Source of the DNA: Nocardia transvalensis NBRC 15921
Lineage (GTDB): Bacteria; Actinomycetota; Actinomycetes; Mycobacteriales; Mycobacteriaceae
Direction: 5' to 3'
Assembly: GCF_000308875.1 (NCBI RefSeq)
Contig: NZ_BAGL01000042.1
Span: 1 to 64,000, forward strand
DNA: 64,000 nucleotides
Shown: positions 30,693 to 41,500 of the stretch, piece by piece
Layout of the letters: the number at the start of each line of letters is the position of its first letter
Position numbering within the stretch: position 1 is the first letter of the stretch
Notes under the pieces: model-generated
Seen by the model: only the letters and a program-made list of their open reading frames with translations
The model's database searches: none
Told to the model about the DNA's origin: nothing
Translations under genes and position numbers: made by a program

Positions 30693-31319
30693 TCAGGCGT
30701 GCCGGCCGATTCGGGTGGCATCCACATACGGTGGCGTATCGTTCCGCCCGCCCGGTAACAGGACCAGCCGCGGCCGTCCGCGCTCGTCGGTTCCTCGCCC
30801 GCGGTGGACGTGCAATGCCAGCAGCAGCGGCACCAGCGCCTCGGCGATCCGATCCCCGGCCTCGCAGTACTTCTGGGCCGACAGTCCCACCGGATCGGGA
30901 ATGTTCTCGCGCCCGACGAGCGCGAGATCGTCACGGGCGCGGTCGATGTCGGGAATGGTGCGCGCCCCGCTCACCTTGGCGATGCGGTGCGCCTCGAGCA
31001 GCGTGAACGTCCGCCGGGCGGCCGCGGGGACCAGCGCGGTGACCTCGTCGCGGATCTGCTCGGTCATGGCCAGCACCAGATCCGCGGCCTCGACCCTGGG
31101 CGTCGTCAGCTTGCGCGCCTTGAACCCCCGCGGATCCGCGCCCAGCCCGGTGATCGTGTCGGCGGCGATCGGATCCACGCCGAACCCGACCAGCGCGCGC
31201 GTACCGGCGCTCTCGGCGGTCAGATCGGTGAGACCGTGCTCGGCGGCGACGGCGCGTGTGAGGCGCTCGGCGATCACCGATCGGCACACATTGCCGTTGC
31301 AGACGAACAGGACGTGCAT
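30693..31319 (-). CDS. Low-molecular-weight protein-tyrosine-phosphatase family protein
   Basis: The 208-residue protein opens MHVLFVCNGNVCRSVIAERL: the phosphate loop is C7-x5-R13 followed by Ser. The general-acid region is ENIPDPVGLSAQKYCEAGDRI, with the DP motif in place. These enzymes act on protein phosphotyrosine, or as arsenate reductases in some branches. The C-terminal 40 residues (RGRGTDERGRPRLVLLPGG) exceed the normal domain. No kinase or polysaccharide gene is next to it. Confidence 0.87.
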   Translation of the reverse strand: MHVLFVCNGNVCRSVIAERLTRAVAAEHGLTDLTAESAGTRALVGFGVDPIAADTITGLGADPRGFKARKLTTPRVEAADLVLAMTEQIRDEVTALVPAAARRTFTLLEAHRIAKVSGARTIPDIDRARDDLALVGRENIPDPVGLSAQKYCEAGDRIAEALVPLLLALHVHRGRGTDERGRPRLVLLPGGRNDTPPYVDATRIGRHA

Positions 31320-31440
31320 GGAAAGTACGGTAGAGCGCCGCGAACAGGACCAATAGTACGCAAAGTCCGAAATCCGCTTATTTCGTCAGATGTTCATCCC
31401 GGCGTCGCGACCGTTCGCCACCCCTACATCGAAAATAATC

Positions 31441-31953
31441 TCATTCGGAATTTTCCCGGTAATAGATCTGCTCCGGAACCACCGGGGCCACCTTCGGGTC
31501 CTCCTCGTGCACCCGCCCCCGCGCGGAGAACAGGCGCCCGCGCATGGGCACGGTAGGGGCTACGCGGGCCAGCCCGGTCGCGGGGCTCATATCGTCGTAC
31601 ATGGTGTCGATGCCGCCGCGCAGGAAGTACGCCTCGTGCCAGAAGCCGGTGCCGCCCGAATCGCGCAGGAAGCGCTGCCACCACTGCCGATGCGGGTCGG
31701 AGCGGGTCCAGCGCTCCAGGCTGTCGAGGTCGCGCCAGTACTGCCGGGCGCCCCAGTGCGGCGGGAACAGCGACCAGACGATGTCCTCGTGCAGCAGCAG
31801 CCCGTCGGGCCGGTCCCGGTGCGAGCGATACAGTTTCGGGCCCAGCCCGAGCAGCCGGAGAATTCCCCTAGGGGTACGCACCCGCATCCCGAGGTAGATG
31901 ACCACCAGATCCGGATACCCGGACAGGTCGGTCGTCAGTCGATTCACCCGCAT
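31441..31953 (-). CDS. DUF4188-type (monooxygenase-like) protein
   Basis: The 170 residues start MRVNRLTTDLSGYPDLVVIY and continue LGMRVRTPRGILRLLGLGP, then HWGARQYWRDLDSLERW and HRQWWQRFLRDSGGTGFWHE. This follows the DUF4188 family, whose ferredoxin-like fold has been compared with antibiotic-biosynthesis monooxygenases; no activity is established. The start is the ATG at 31951-31953. It stands alone, between a 121-base gap and the tRNA gene. Confidence 0.7.
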   Translation of the reverse strand: MRVNRLTTDLSGYPDLVVIYLGMRVRTPRGILRLLGLGPKLYRSHRDRPDGLLLHEDIVWSLFPPHWGARQYWRDLDSLERWTRSDPHRQWWQRFLRDSGGTGFWHEAYFLRGGIDTMYDDMSPATGLARVAPTVPMRGRLFSARGRVHEEDPKVAPVVPEQIYYRENSE

Positions 31954-32126
31954 GCGCAAACCTCCGCTCGGTACGGGCCGTGCCGTCGTCTCAGGGGTAG
32001 TACGAGGCGGAGGGCGAAACCGGTTCGATCGGCAATCCCGCCGCATCCGCCCGGACCGAGCGCGACGAATGCAATTACACACCGGAGTCGATGCGAGGCA
32101 ATTGGATTCGGGCGGAAATACCCGGA

Positions 32127-32213
32127 TGGTGCCGAGTGTGGGACTCGAACCCACACGTCCGTGAGGACAACGGTTTTTGAGACCGTCGCGTCTGCCAGTT
32201 CCGCCAACTCGGC
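32127..32213 (-). tRNA. tRNA-Leu (anticodon CAA)
   Basis: On the minus strand the acceptor arm GCCGAGT pairs with ACTCGGC, followed by A and an encoded CCA. The anticodon arm is ACGGT-CTCAAAA-ACCGT, giving anticodon CAA. A long variable arm follows, as in class II tRNAs, and the T loop reads GGTTCGAGTCC. It decodes TTG leucine codons, which are rare in this DNA. Confidence 0.97.
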
Positions 32214-32417
32214 GCACCGGGGAGAAATGATAGCGGGTGCGCCCCCCGTTGACCGAATCGGTGGGATCGTGGCCGGGCTCTCGCTGGGTAGATGGGTTCT
32301 GTGCGAGGTTGAACGGTACGCTTTAGGGCACTCGCGGCGTGTGCCGGTCCGGACAAAGGGTGGGCGGACGGGCGCGCGTGTCGGGTATTTGGCATCGGAA
32401 TCACGAGGGGTCTATCT

Positions 32418-33044
32418 ATGGGAACGACAGCAGGGGGCGCGGGCGCGAAGAAGGATGCGACGACCGCCGCCAAGCGGGTGGTTGTGGCCGAGGATGAGGC
32501 GCTCATCCGGATGGACCTGGTCGAAATGCTCTCCGAAGAGGGCTATCAGGTGGTGGGTGAGGCGGGTGACGGCCAGCAGGCGGTCGACCTGGCCGAGGAG
32601 TTGCGCCCGGATCTGGTGATCATGGACGTCAAGATGCCGCGTCGCGACGGCATCGACGCGGCGGCCGAGATCGCCACGAAACGCGTTGCGCCGGTGGTGA
32701 TTCTGACCGCGTTCAGCCAGCGCGACCTGGTGGAGCGGGCACGCGACGCGGGGGCGATGGCGTACCTGGTCAAGCCGTTCACCAAATCGGATCTGGTGCC
32801 GGCCATCGAGCTGGCGGCCAGCCGCTTCCACGAGATCACCGCGCTGGAGGGCGAGGTGGCGAACCTCTCGGAGCGGCTGGAGACGCGCAAGCTGGTCGAG
32901 CGGGCCAAGGGGGTGCTGATGCAGACCCAGGGCCTGTCCGAACCGCAGGCGTTCAAGTGGATTCAGCGCACGGCGATGGACCGGCGTACCACGATGAAAG
33001 CCGTTGCCGAGGTGGTGCTGGAGAACCTCGCACCGAAGTCCTGA
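32418..33044 (+). CDS. pdtaR: Response regulator with ANTAR RNA-binding domain (PdtaR-like)
   Basis: The 208-residue protein has a receiver domain (VVVAEDEALIRMDLVEML, phosphate-accepting Asp70 in LVIMDVKMP, Lys in AYLVKPF). A C-terminal ANTAR domain follows (ERAKGVLMQTQGLSEPQAFK, IQRTAMDRRTTMKAVAEVV) that binds hairpins in mRNA leaders to prevent termination. It corresponds to Rv1626, whose kinase PdtaS is encoded elsewhere. The place between tesB and polA also matches M. tuberculosis. Confidence 0.94.
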   Translation: MGTTAGGAGAKKDATTAAKRVVVAEDEALIRMDLVEMLSEEGYQVVGEAGDGQQAVDLAEELRPDLVIMDVKMPRRDGIDAAAEIATKRVAPVVILTAFSQRDLVERARDAGAMAYLVKPFTKSDLVPAIELAASRFHEITALEGEVANLSERLETRKLVERAKGVLMQTQGLSEPQAFKWIQRTAMDRRTTMKAVAEVVLENLAPKS

Positions 33045-33060
33045 TATCGAAGTCCGCGCA

Positions 33061-33084
33061 CCGCGGGCGGGAGACCGCCCGCGG
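33061..33084 (+). terminator. GC-rich hairpin behind pdtaR
   Basis: CCGCGGGCGG (33061-33070) pairs with CCGCCCGCGG (33075-33084) around GAGA. It lies 16 bases after the pdtaR stop; no T-run follows. Confidence 0.75.
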
Positions 33085-33141
33085 CCGGATTGCGGGGAAT
33101 TAACGCCACCGAAACACGCCCCTATAAATACTGGGGATCGA

Positions 33142-33157
33142 AGTCATGCAAATGACT
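33142..33157. promoter_or_regulatory. Palindrome upstream of the branched-chain amino-acid operon
   Basis: AGTCAT-GCAA-ATGACT is a perfect six-base inverted repeat with a four-base centre, about 120 bases before livK, in locally AT-richer DNA that also has TATAAATACT (33123-33132). Its size suits a dimeric regulator, but which protein binds is unknown. Confidence 0.35.
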
Positions 33158-33264
33158 CGAATGTGATGCAGAGCTAACCTGACGCCGCTATGTTCTGACC
33201 GGGGCCGATGAGGTCGGCCCGCCTCGGCGACCCCGGGGATCAGCAGGACATGATGAGGTGGATC

Positions 33265-34509
33265 GTGCTTGGTTCAATGACGCGAAGGACCACACGCAGT
33301 CGTGTGGCTCGCGGCGCGCTGGTGATCGGAGCCGCGGCCGTGCTCGCGGTCGCTGGGTGCAGCAGCAAGTCGACGGACAACGGTTCCGGAGAGGGAACGG
33401 GCGGGGGACTCACGATCGCCCCGCTGGTGCAGGTCGACAGCCAGGGCAAGGAAGTGCCGTCGGCGGACACCTCCACGGCCGCCGATCCCGCCGGGGACGG
33501 GAAATCGACCTGCGCCCCCGAGACGTCGATCGCCATGGCGGGCCCGCTGACCGGCCCCAACGCCAATCTCGGCCTGAATATCATCCGCGGCGTCAAGCTC
33601 GCGCTGGACAAGCACAACAAGGCCAATGCCGGCTGCCAGGTGAAACTCAAGGAGTTCGACACCGAGGGCAATCCGCAGAAGGCCAGCCAGGTGATCGACA
33701 AGATCCTCGGCGACCAGTCGATCGTCGCCCTGATCGGCCCGACGTTCTCGGGTGAGACCAAGGCGACCGGCCAGCGGATCAGCGATACCGGTCTGCTGTC
33801 GCTGACCCCGTCGGCCACCAATGTCGACCTCACCAAGAACGGCTGGAAGACCTTCTTCCGCGGGCTGGGCAACGACGGCATCCAGGGCCCGGCGGTCGCG
33901 AAATACCTGCAGGGCACCGGAAAGTACAACAAGATCTGCGTCGCCCAGGACAACACCGATTACGGCACCGGCCTGGCCAAGTCGCTGACCGAGACGCTCG
34001 GCGCGAGCGCCGACCCGAGCTGCGCGGTGAGTGTCAAGGAGGGCGACAAGGACTTCTCCGCCGCGGTCTCGAAGCTCGCGTCCGCCAAGCCCGACGCCAT
34101 CTTCTACGCCGGCTACTACGCCGAGGCCGCCCCGTTCGTGCAGCAGCTGCGCTCCGGCGGCGTGACGGCGACCTTCATCTCCGACGACGGGACCAAGGAC
34201 GTCGAATTCGTCAAGCAGGCCGGTAACGCGTCCAAGGACGCGCTGCTCTCGTGCCCGTGCGGCCCGGCGCCCGATCAGTTCGCCGCCGATTACAAGGCGC
34301 TGAACGGATTCGACGCGGGCACCTACTCCACCGAGGGCTACGACCTCACCACGATCGTGCTGAAGGGCATCGCCCAGGGCAAGGTGTCGCGCCCGGATCT
34401 GGTGGAGTTCGCACGGTCCTACGACGGTCAGGGTGTGGCCCGGCATTACAAGTGGGATGCCACCGGAGAATTGTCGAACGCCTTGATCTGGATGTATCAG
34501 GTCAAGTAG
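33265..34509 (+). CDS. livK: Branched-chain amino-acid ABC transporter substrate-binding lipoprotein
   Basis: The 414-residue type-I periplasmic-binding-fold protein has a lipobox (LAVAGCSSK) after a basic N-terminus with a hydrophobic core. Markers are ETSIAMAGPLTGPNANLGLN, ALIGPTFSGETKAT and a late DAGTYSTEGYDLTTIVLKG. It should capture Leu, Ile, Val or similar compounds outside the membrane. I prefer GTG 33265, six bases behind AGG in GAGGTGG; ATG 33250, 33253 and 33277 are other possible starts. It heads the liv operon. Confidence 0.92.
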   Translation: MLGSMTRRTTRSRVARGALVIGAAAVLAVAGCSSKSTDNGSGEGTGGGLTIAPLVQVDSQGKEVPSADTSTAADPAGDGKSTCAPETSIAMAGPLTGPNANLGLNIIRGVKLALDKHNKANAGCQVKLKEFDTEGNPQKASQVIDKILGDQSIVALIGPTFSGETKATGQRISDTGLLSLTPSATNVDLTKNGWKTFFRGLGNDGIQGPAVAKYLQGTGKYNKICVAQDNTDYGTGLAKSLTETLGASADPSCAVSVKEGDKDFSAAVSKLASAKPDAIFYAGYYAEAAPFVQQLRSGGVTATFISDDGTKDVEFVKQAGNASKDALLSCPCGPAPDQFAADYKALNGFDAGTYSTEGYDLTTIVLKGIAQGKVSRPDLVEFARSYDGQGVARHYKWDATGELSNALIWMYQVK

Positions 34510-34521
34510 GGGTCTCACGAC

Positions 34522-34586
34522 GAAACAGCGCGCGCCGGTCTGCCGATGGTTGAGTACGACGCAACCAACCGGCGCGCGCTGCTTTC
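34522..34586 (+). terminator. Long stem-loop between livK and livH
   Basis: CAGCGCGCGCCGGT (34526-34539) is perfectly complementary to ACCGGCGCGCGCTG (34568-34581). GAAA and TTTC extend the stem across one bulge, and the loop holds an inner GGTTG/CAACC stem (34548-34552 with 34562-34566). It is placed 16 bases after the livK stop and 19 before the livH start. A partial terminator or a 3' stabiliser that raises binding-protein output over the membrane parts is the likely role. Confidence 0.75.
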
Positions 34587-34604
34587 CTGACAGCGGAAGT
34601 AACA

Positions 34605-35642
34605 ATGAGGGCATCAGCAGTTGCCGATGCGACCCTGCTTGCCAACGGGTCCATCGATTTCAATGTCTCGGGCGTCGTCGACCAGTTCTGGCGGCTCACC
34701 GTGGACGGTCTGACATACGGTTCGATCTACGCACTGGTAGCGGTCGGGTACACGCTGGTTTTCGGCGTACTGCTGCTGATCAATTTCGCGCATTCGGAAA
34801 TATTCATGCTGGGCATGTTCGGCCAGCTGGTCGGTTTGATGCTGCTCGGATTCACCGCCAGCGGTGACATCTATTCGCAGGGCACCGTACTGACCGTCGT
34901 CTATCTGGGGGTGGCCACCGTCATCGGCGCATTGGTGTCGGGCGGGGCGGCCGTCGGGCTGGAACGGGTGGCGTACCGGCCGCTGCGGCGGCGCGGCGCC
35001 AAGCGGCTGATCTTCCTGATCACCGCCATCGGCATGTCGTTCGTGCTGCAGGAGTTCGTGCACTACGTGCTGCCGAAGATCGATCCCGATCTCGGCGGCA
35101 CCAACGCCCAGCAGCCGATCATCCTGGTCAAACCCGTCGACGAATTCCATCTCTTCGACGCCGCGATCACCAATGTGGCGCTGGTGATCGTCGTGGCGGC
35201 GGTGGCGCTGGCCGTGATCACCGACGTGGTCATCAACCGGACGAGGTTCGGCCGCGGCATCCGCGCGGTGGCCCAGGACCCCGATACCGCGACGCTGATG
35301 GGTGTGTCGCGGGAGCGGGTCATCATGCTGACCTTCCTCATCGGCGGCCTGCTCGCGGGCGCCGCCGCACTGCTGTACACGCTCAAGATTCCCAACGGCA
35401 TCATCTATTCGGGCGGATTCATCCTGGGCATCAAGGCATTCAGCGCCGCGGTGCTCGGCGGCATCGGCAATCTGCGCGGCGCGCTGCTGGGCGGGCTGCT
35501 GCTGGGCCTGGCGGAGAACTACGGCCAGATCCTGTTCGGCACCGAATGGCGCGACGTGGTCGCGTTCGTCCTGCTGGTGGTCGTGCTGATGGTCCGGCCG
35601 ACCGGCATTCTGGGCGAGAGCCTGGGGAGGGCCCGCGCATGA
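34605..35642 (+). CDS. livH: Branched-chain amino-acid ABC transporter permease LivH
   Basis: The 345-residue membrane protein has the LivH core: YGSIYALVAVGYTLVFGVLL, LINFAHSEIFMLGMFGQLVG, a central AYRPLRRRGAKRLIFLITAIG and a cytoplasmic GRGIRAVAQDPDTATLMGVS. The last is the coupling loop for the ATPases. It has a longer N-terminus (about 25 residues) than most. GGAAG precedes the ATG. The stop overlaps the livM start by four bases. Confidence 0.95.
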   Translation: MRASAVADATLLANGSIDFNVSGVVDQFWRLTVDGLTYGSIYALVAVGYTLVFGVLLLINFAHSEIFMLGMFGQLVGLMLLGFTASGDIYSQGTVLTVVYLGVATVIGALVSGGAAVGLERVAYRPLRRRGAKRLIFLITAIGMSFVLQEFVHYVLPKIDPDLGGTNAQQPIILVKPVDEFHLFDAAITNVALVIVVAAVALAVITDVVINRTRFGRGIRAVAQDPDTATLMGVSRERVIMLTFLIGGLLAGAAALLYTLKIPNGIIYSGGFILGIKAFSAAVLGGIGNLRGALLGGLLLGLAENYGQILFGTEWRDVVAFVLLVVVLMVRPTGILGESLGRARA

Positions 35643-36870
35643 GTACGACCACCGAGACCCCGCCGCGGACGCGGCCCCGGCACGGCGTGGGCGACGCCAT
35701 CCGCACCTGGTGGGACGGGCTGTCGCGCCAGATGCAGTGGGCGGTCGGCATTCCCGTGCTCCTGGTGCTCGCGCTGCTGCCGCTGTTCCCGCCGCCGCTG
35801 CTGGACACCCCGGGCACCAGCTTCGGCGGTGTCATGGCCCAGTTCGCCATGTACGCGCTGATCGCCATCGGGCTGAATGTCGTTGTGGGACAGGCGGGTC
35901 TGCTGGATCTGGGGTACGTCGGCTTCTATGCCGTCGGCGCCTATTCGGTGGGCCTGCTCACCAGCCCCAACAGCCCGTGGAACCAGACCGCGGGCGGATT
36001 CCTCAGCCCGAAATGGGCGTGGCTGGCGTGCGTGCCGATCGCGATCGTGCTGACCGCGGTCTCCGGCCTGATCCTGGGCACGCCGACGCTGCGGCTGCGC
36101 GGCGACTACCTCGCGATCGTGACCCTCGGATTCGGCGAGATCGTGCGGCTGCTGGCCGACAACCTCGGCGACATCACCAACGGCAGCCTGGGCCTCGCGG
36201 GGATCGCGTATCCGCGCCTGGGCGAATCGGAGGCGCACCCCACCGGCTACTTCTCCTCCGGCAACCTCGGCGATTCGCATTCGTGGAATCCCCTGGACCG
36301 CGCCAACTCCGGCACCTGGTGGTTCTGGATCGGCATGGCGCTGGTGGTCGTGGTGCTGCTCGTGGTCGGCAATCTGGAGCGCAGCCGGGTCGGGCGGTCC
36401 TGGGTGGCGATCCGCGAGGACGAGGACGCCGCGGAGATGATGGGCGTGCCGACGTTCAAGTTCAAGCTCTGGGCCTTCACCATCGGCGCCGCCATCGGCG
36501 GGCTGTCCGGCGCGCTGTACGCGGGGCAGGTCCAGTTCATCAACCCCACCGGATTCAACATCATCAACTCGATGCTGTTCCTGTGCGCGGTCGTGCTCGG
36601 CGGGCAGGGCAACAAGCTGGGCGTGATCGTGGGCGCCTTCCTGATCGTCTACCTGCCCAACCGGCTGATGTCGGTGAATGTGGGCGGGCAGTCGCTGGGC
36701 GACTACAAATATCTGTTCTTCGGACTCACTCTGGTGGTGGTGATGATCTTCCGTCCGCAGGGCTTGTTCCCGGTGCGGCAGAAACTGCTCGCGTACGGAC
36801 GGCAGGTGTACCAGGCGGTGCGGCGGCCCGCCGCGCCACCGGATGCGGCCGAGGCGGCGGGAGCGGCCCG

Positions 36871-36874
<4 letters not shown>
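35639..36874 (+). CDS. livM: Branched-chain amino-acid ABC transporter permease LivM
   Basis: The 411-residue protein has many membrane helices with the family features YALIAIGLNVVVGQAGLLDL, GYVGFYAVGAYSVGLL, RLRGDYLAIVTLGFGEIVRL and a coupling loop AIREDEDAAEMMGVPTFKFK. It pairs with LivH. The ATG overlaps the livH stop, and its own stop overlaps the fused ATPase gene, so the three are translationally coupled. Confidence 0.95.
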
Positions 36875-38625
<1,751 letters not shown>

Positions 38626-38692
38626 GACGAAGTGTGTCCTACGTCATGCCCCGTGCCCGCCCTTGTCGGTGGTTGTACATAGACTCGGGGCC

Positions 38693-41437
38693 GTGACTCC
38701 AGCGACCACCGATCAGCGCCCCAGCAGTGTGTCCGCCGCGACCCCGACCGCCGCGGGGGAGCGGCCCACACTGCTGTTGCTGGACGGGCACTCGCTGGCC
38801 TACCGCGCGTTCTACGCGCTGCCCGCGGAGAACTTCAAAACCGTCACGGGGCAGACCACCAACGCGGTCTACGGCTTCACCGCCATGCTCATCAACCTGC
38901 TGCGCGACGAGAAGCCCACGCACGTCGCGGCCGCGTTCGACGTCAGCCGCAAGACCTTCCGCACCGAGGCCTACCCGGAGTACAAGGCCAACCGCATCAC
39001 CACGCCCGACGAGTTCCGCGGCCAGATCGAGGTCACCCAGGAGGTGCTGGGCGCGCTCGGCATCCCGGTCATGGCGCTCGAGGGCTACGAGGCCGACGAC
39101 ATCATCGCCACCCTCACCACGCAGGCGGTCCCCGAGGGCTTCCGCGTCCTGATCGTCACGGGCGACCGCGACGCGCTGCAACTGGTGAATCCCGATGTCA
39201 CCGTGCTGTATCCGAAGAAGGGCGTCTCCGAGCTCACCCGGTTCACCCCGGAGGCGGTGGAGGAGAAGTACGGCCTCACCCCCGCGCAGTACCCGGATTT
39301 CGCGGCCCTGCGCGGCGACCCGAGCGACAACCTGCCGGGCATCCCGGGCGTGGGCGAGAAGACGGCCACCAAGTGGGTCCGCGAATTCGGCGACCTCACC
39401 ACCCTGGTCGACCGGGTCGACGAGGTGAAGGGCAAGGTCGGTGACGCGTTGCGCGCCAACCTGTCCAGCGTCGTCCTCAACCGTCAGCTCACCGAGATGG
39501 TCAAGGACGTCCCGCTGCCCTACACCCCGGACCAGCTGGCCAAACAGCCGTGGGACCGCGACCGCATCCACCGCCTGTTCGACGACCTCGAGTTCCGGGT
39601 CCTGCGCGACCGCCTGTTCGAGACGCTGGCCCCGCCGGAGCCGGAGGCCGAGGGCGGATTCGAGATCAGCGGCGGCGCGATCGACCCCGGCGCGGCGGCC
39701 GACTGGCTCGCCGAGCACGCGAAATCCGGTGCGCGCCACGGCATCTCGATCGTCGGCACGGGCACCCCGGTGAACGGCGACGTGAAGGCGATCGCGATCT
39801 CGGCCGCCGACGGCGAGGGCGGCTATTTCGATGTCGTCGGCCTCACCCCCGAGGACGAGGCCGCCCTGGGAACGTGGCTGGCCGATCCGGCCACCGCGAA
39901 GGCCGTGCACGAGGCCAAGGCCGCCAAGCACGCGCTGCGGGCGCGCGGCTGGACCCTCGGCGGTCTCACCAGCGACACCGCGCTCGCGGCCTATCTGGTC
40001 CGTCCCGGCCAGCGCACCTTCAACCTCGACGACCTGTCGCTGCGCTATCTGTCGCGCGAGCTGCGGGTGGAGTCGGACGGCGAGTCCCAGCTGTCGCTGC
40101 TCGACGACGAGGACCAGGTCGACGCCGAACTCGCCCAGGCCGAGATCCTGCGCGCCCGCGCGGTTTCGGATCTGGCCGCGGCGTTCGACGCCGAACTCGA
40201 GGGCATCGAATCCACCCGCCTGCTCACCGAGATGGAGCTGCCCCTGCTGGCCGTCCTGGCCGACCTCGAGGAGGCCGGCATCGCGGTCGACGTGGACGAG
40301 TTGCAGGAGCTGCAGAAGCAGTTCGCCGACCGGGTCAGCGAGGCCGCCGAGGCCGCCTACGAGGTGATCGGCAAGCAGATCAACCTGGGCTCCCCGAAGC
40401 AGTTGCAGGTGGTGCTGTTCGACGAGCTGGACATGCCGAAGACCAAGCGCACCAAGACCGGCTACACCACCGACGCCGACGCGCTCGAGTCGCTGTTCGA
40501 GAAGACCCAGCATCCGTTCCTGGAACATCTGCTGGCCCACCGCGACGCCACCCGCCTGAAGGTGACCGTGGACGGCCTGCTGAAGTCGGTCGCCGACGAC
40601 GGCCGCATCCACACCACGTTCAACCAGACCATCGCCGCCACCGGACGCCTGTCGTCCACCGAGCCGAACCTGCAGAACATCCCGATCCGCACCGACACCG
40701 GCCGCCGCATCCGCGACACCTTCGTCGTCGGCCCGGGCTACGAATCGCTGATGACCGCCGACTACAGCCAGATCGAGATGCGGATCATGGCGCACCTGTC
40801 CAAGGACGCCGGGCTCATCGAGGCGTTCAACTCGGGAGAGGACCTGCACACCTTCGTCGCCTCCAAGGCGTTCGACATCCCCCTCACCGACGTGCACCCG
40901 GAGATGCGCCGCCGCATCAAGGCCATGTCCTACGGCCTGGCGTACGGGTTGTCGGCCTACGGCCTGTCGCAGCAGCTGAAGATCAGCGCCGAGGAGGCGA
41001 AGGCCCAGATGGAGGTGTACTTCAGCCGCTTCGGCGCCATCCGCGACTACCTGCACGACGCCGTCGACCAGGCCCGCAAGGTCGGCTACACCGAGACCCT
41101 GTTCGGCCGCCGCCGCTACCTGCCCGACCTGGATTCCAGTAACCGCCAGCGTCGCGAGGCCGCCGAGCGGATGGCCCTCAACGCCCCCATCCAGGGCACC
41201 GCCGCCGACATCATCAAGGTCGCGATGATCAACGTGCAGAACGTGATTCGCGACGCCGGCCTGCGCTCCCGGATGCTGTTGCAGATCCACGACGAACTCG
41301 TCTTCGAGGTGGCCGCCGGCGAGCGGGAGTCCCTGGAGGCCCTGGCCCGCGAGCACATGTCCGCGGCCATCGATCTCTCGGTCCCCCTCGAGGTCTCCGT
41401 CGGCGTAGGCCGCAGCTGGGACGCAGCCGCCCACTGA
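38693..41437 (+). CDS. polA: DNA polymerase I
   Basis: The 914-residue enzyme has an N-terminal 5'-3' exonuclease (LLLLDGHSLAYRAFYALPAE, GYEADDIIATLTTQA, GDPSDNLPGIPGVGEKTA). A middle 3'-5' exonuclease-like domain appears to lack the proofreading acids, as in mycobacteria. The polymerase domain has SSTEPNLQNIPIRTDTGRRI, MTADYSQIEMRIMAHLS and LLQIHDELVFEV. It fills gaps in repair and removes RNA primers. The GTG at 38693 gives VTPATTDQRP; the long frame before it is not conserved. Confidence 0.97.
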   Translation: MTPATTDQRPSSVSAATPTAAGERPTLLLLDGHSLAYRAFYALPAENFKTVTGQTTNAVYGFTAMLINLLRDEKPTHVAAAFDVSRKTFRTEAYPEYKANRITTPDEFRGQIEVTQEVLGALGIPVMALEGYEADDIIATLTTQAVPEGFRVLIVTGDRDALQLVNPDVTVLYPKKGVSELTRFTPEAVEEKYGLTPAQYPDFAALRGDPSDNLPGIPGVGEKTATKWVREFGDLTTLVDRVDEVKGKVGDALRANLSSVVLNRQLTEMVKDVPLPYTPDQLAKQPWDRDRIHRLFDDLEFRVLRDRLFETLAPPEPEAEGGFEISGGAIDPGAAADWLAEHAKSGARHGISIVGTGTPVNGDVKAIAISAADGEGGYFDVVGLTPEDEAALGTWLADPATAKAVHEAKAAKHALRARGWTLGGLTSDTALAAYLVRPGQRTFNLDDLSLRYLSRELRVESDGESQLSLLDDEDQVDAELAQAEILRARAVSDLAAAFDAELEGIESTRLLTEMELPLLAVLADLEEAGIAVDVDELQELQKQFADRVSEAAEAAYEVIGKQINLGSPKQLQVVLFDELDMPKTKRTKTGYTTDADALESLFEKTQHPFLEHLLAHRDATRLKVTVDGLLKSVADDGRIHTTFNQTIAATGRLSSTEPNLQNIPIRTDTGRRIRDTFVVGPGYESLMTADYSQIEMRIMAHLSKDAGLIEAFNSGEDLHTFVASKAFDIPLTDVHPEMRRRIKAMSYGLAYGLSAYGLSQQLKISAEEAKAQMEVYFSRFGAIRDYLHDAVDQARKVGYTETLFGRRRYLPDLDSSNRQRREAAERMALNAPIQGTAADIIKVAMINVQNVIRDAGLRSRMLLQIHDELVFEVAAGERESLEALAREHMSAAIDLSVPLEVSVGVGRSWDAAAH

Positions 41438-41438
41438 C

Positions 41439-41500
41439 CAGCCCGCCACGGTCAGCGCCGCCCAGCCCGCCACGGTCCGGCTCTGTCAGCCCGCTACGGT
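41439..41500. repeat. Three 24-bp-spaced copies of a 14-bp sequence behind polA
   Basis: CAGCCCGCCACGGT occurs at 41439 and 41463, and CAGCCCGCTACGGT at 41487. Spacing is 24 bp both times, but the ten bases between copies differ. The third copy includes the stop codon (41486-41488) of the leftward Cys-rich gene. Confidence 0.85.

Noticed and set aside
38639-41473. Very long open frame on the strand opposite polA
   Set aside because: It is the mirror of G/C-biased third positions of polA: low complexity, no motif. polA itself has all catalytic elements. The same applies to long antisense frames opposite the his, trp, hmgA and mce genes.
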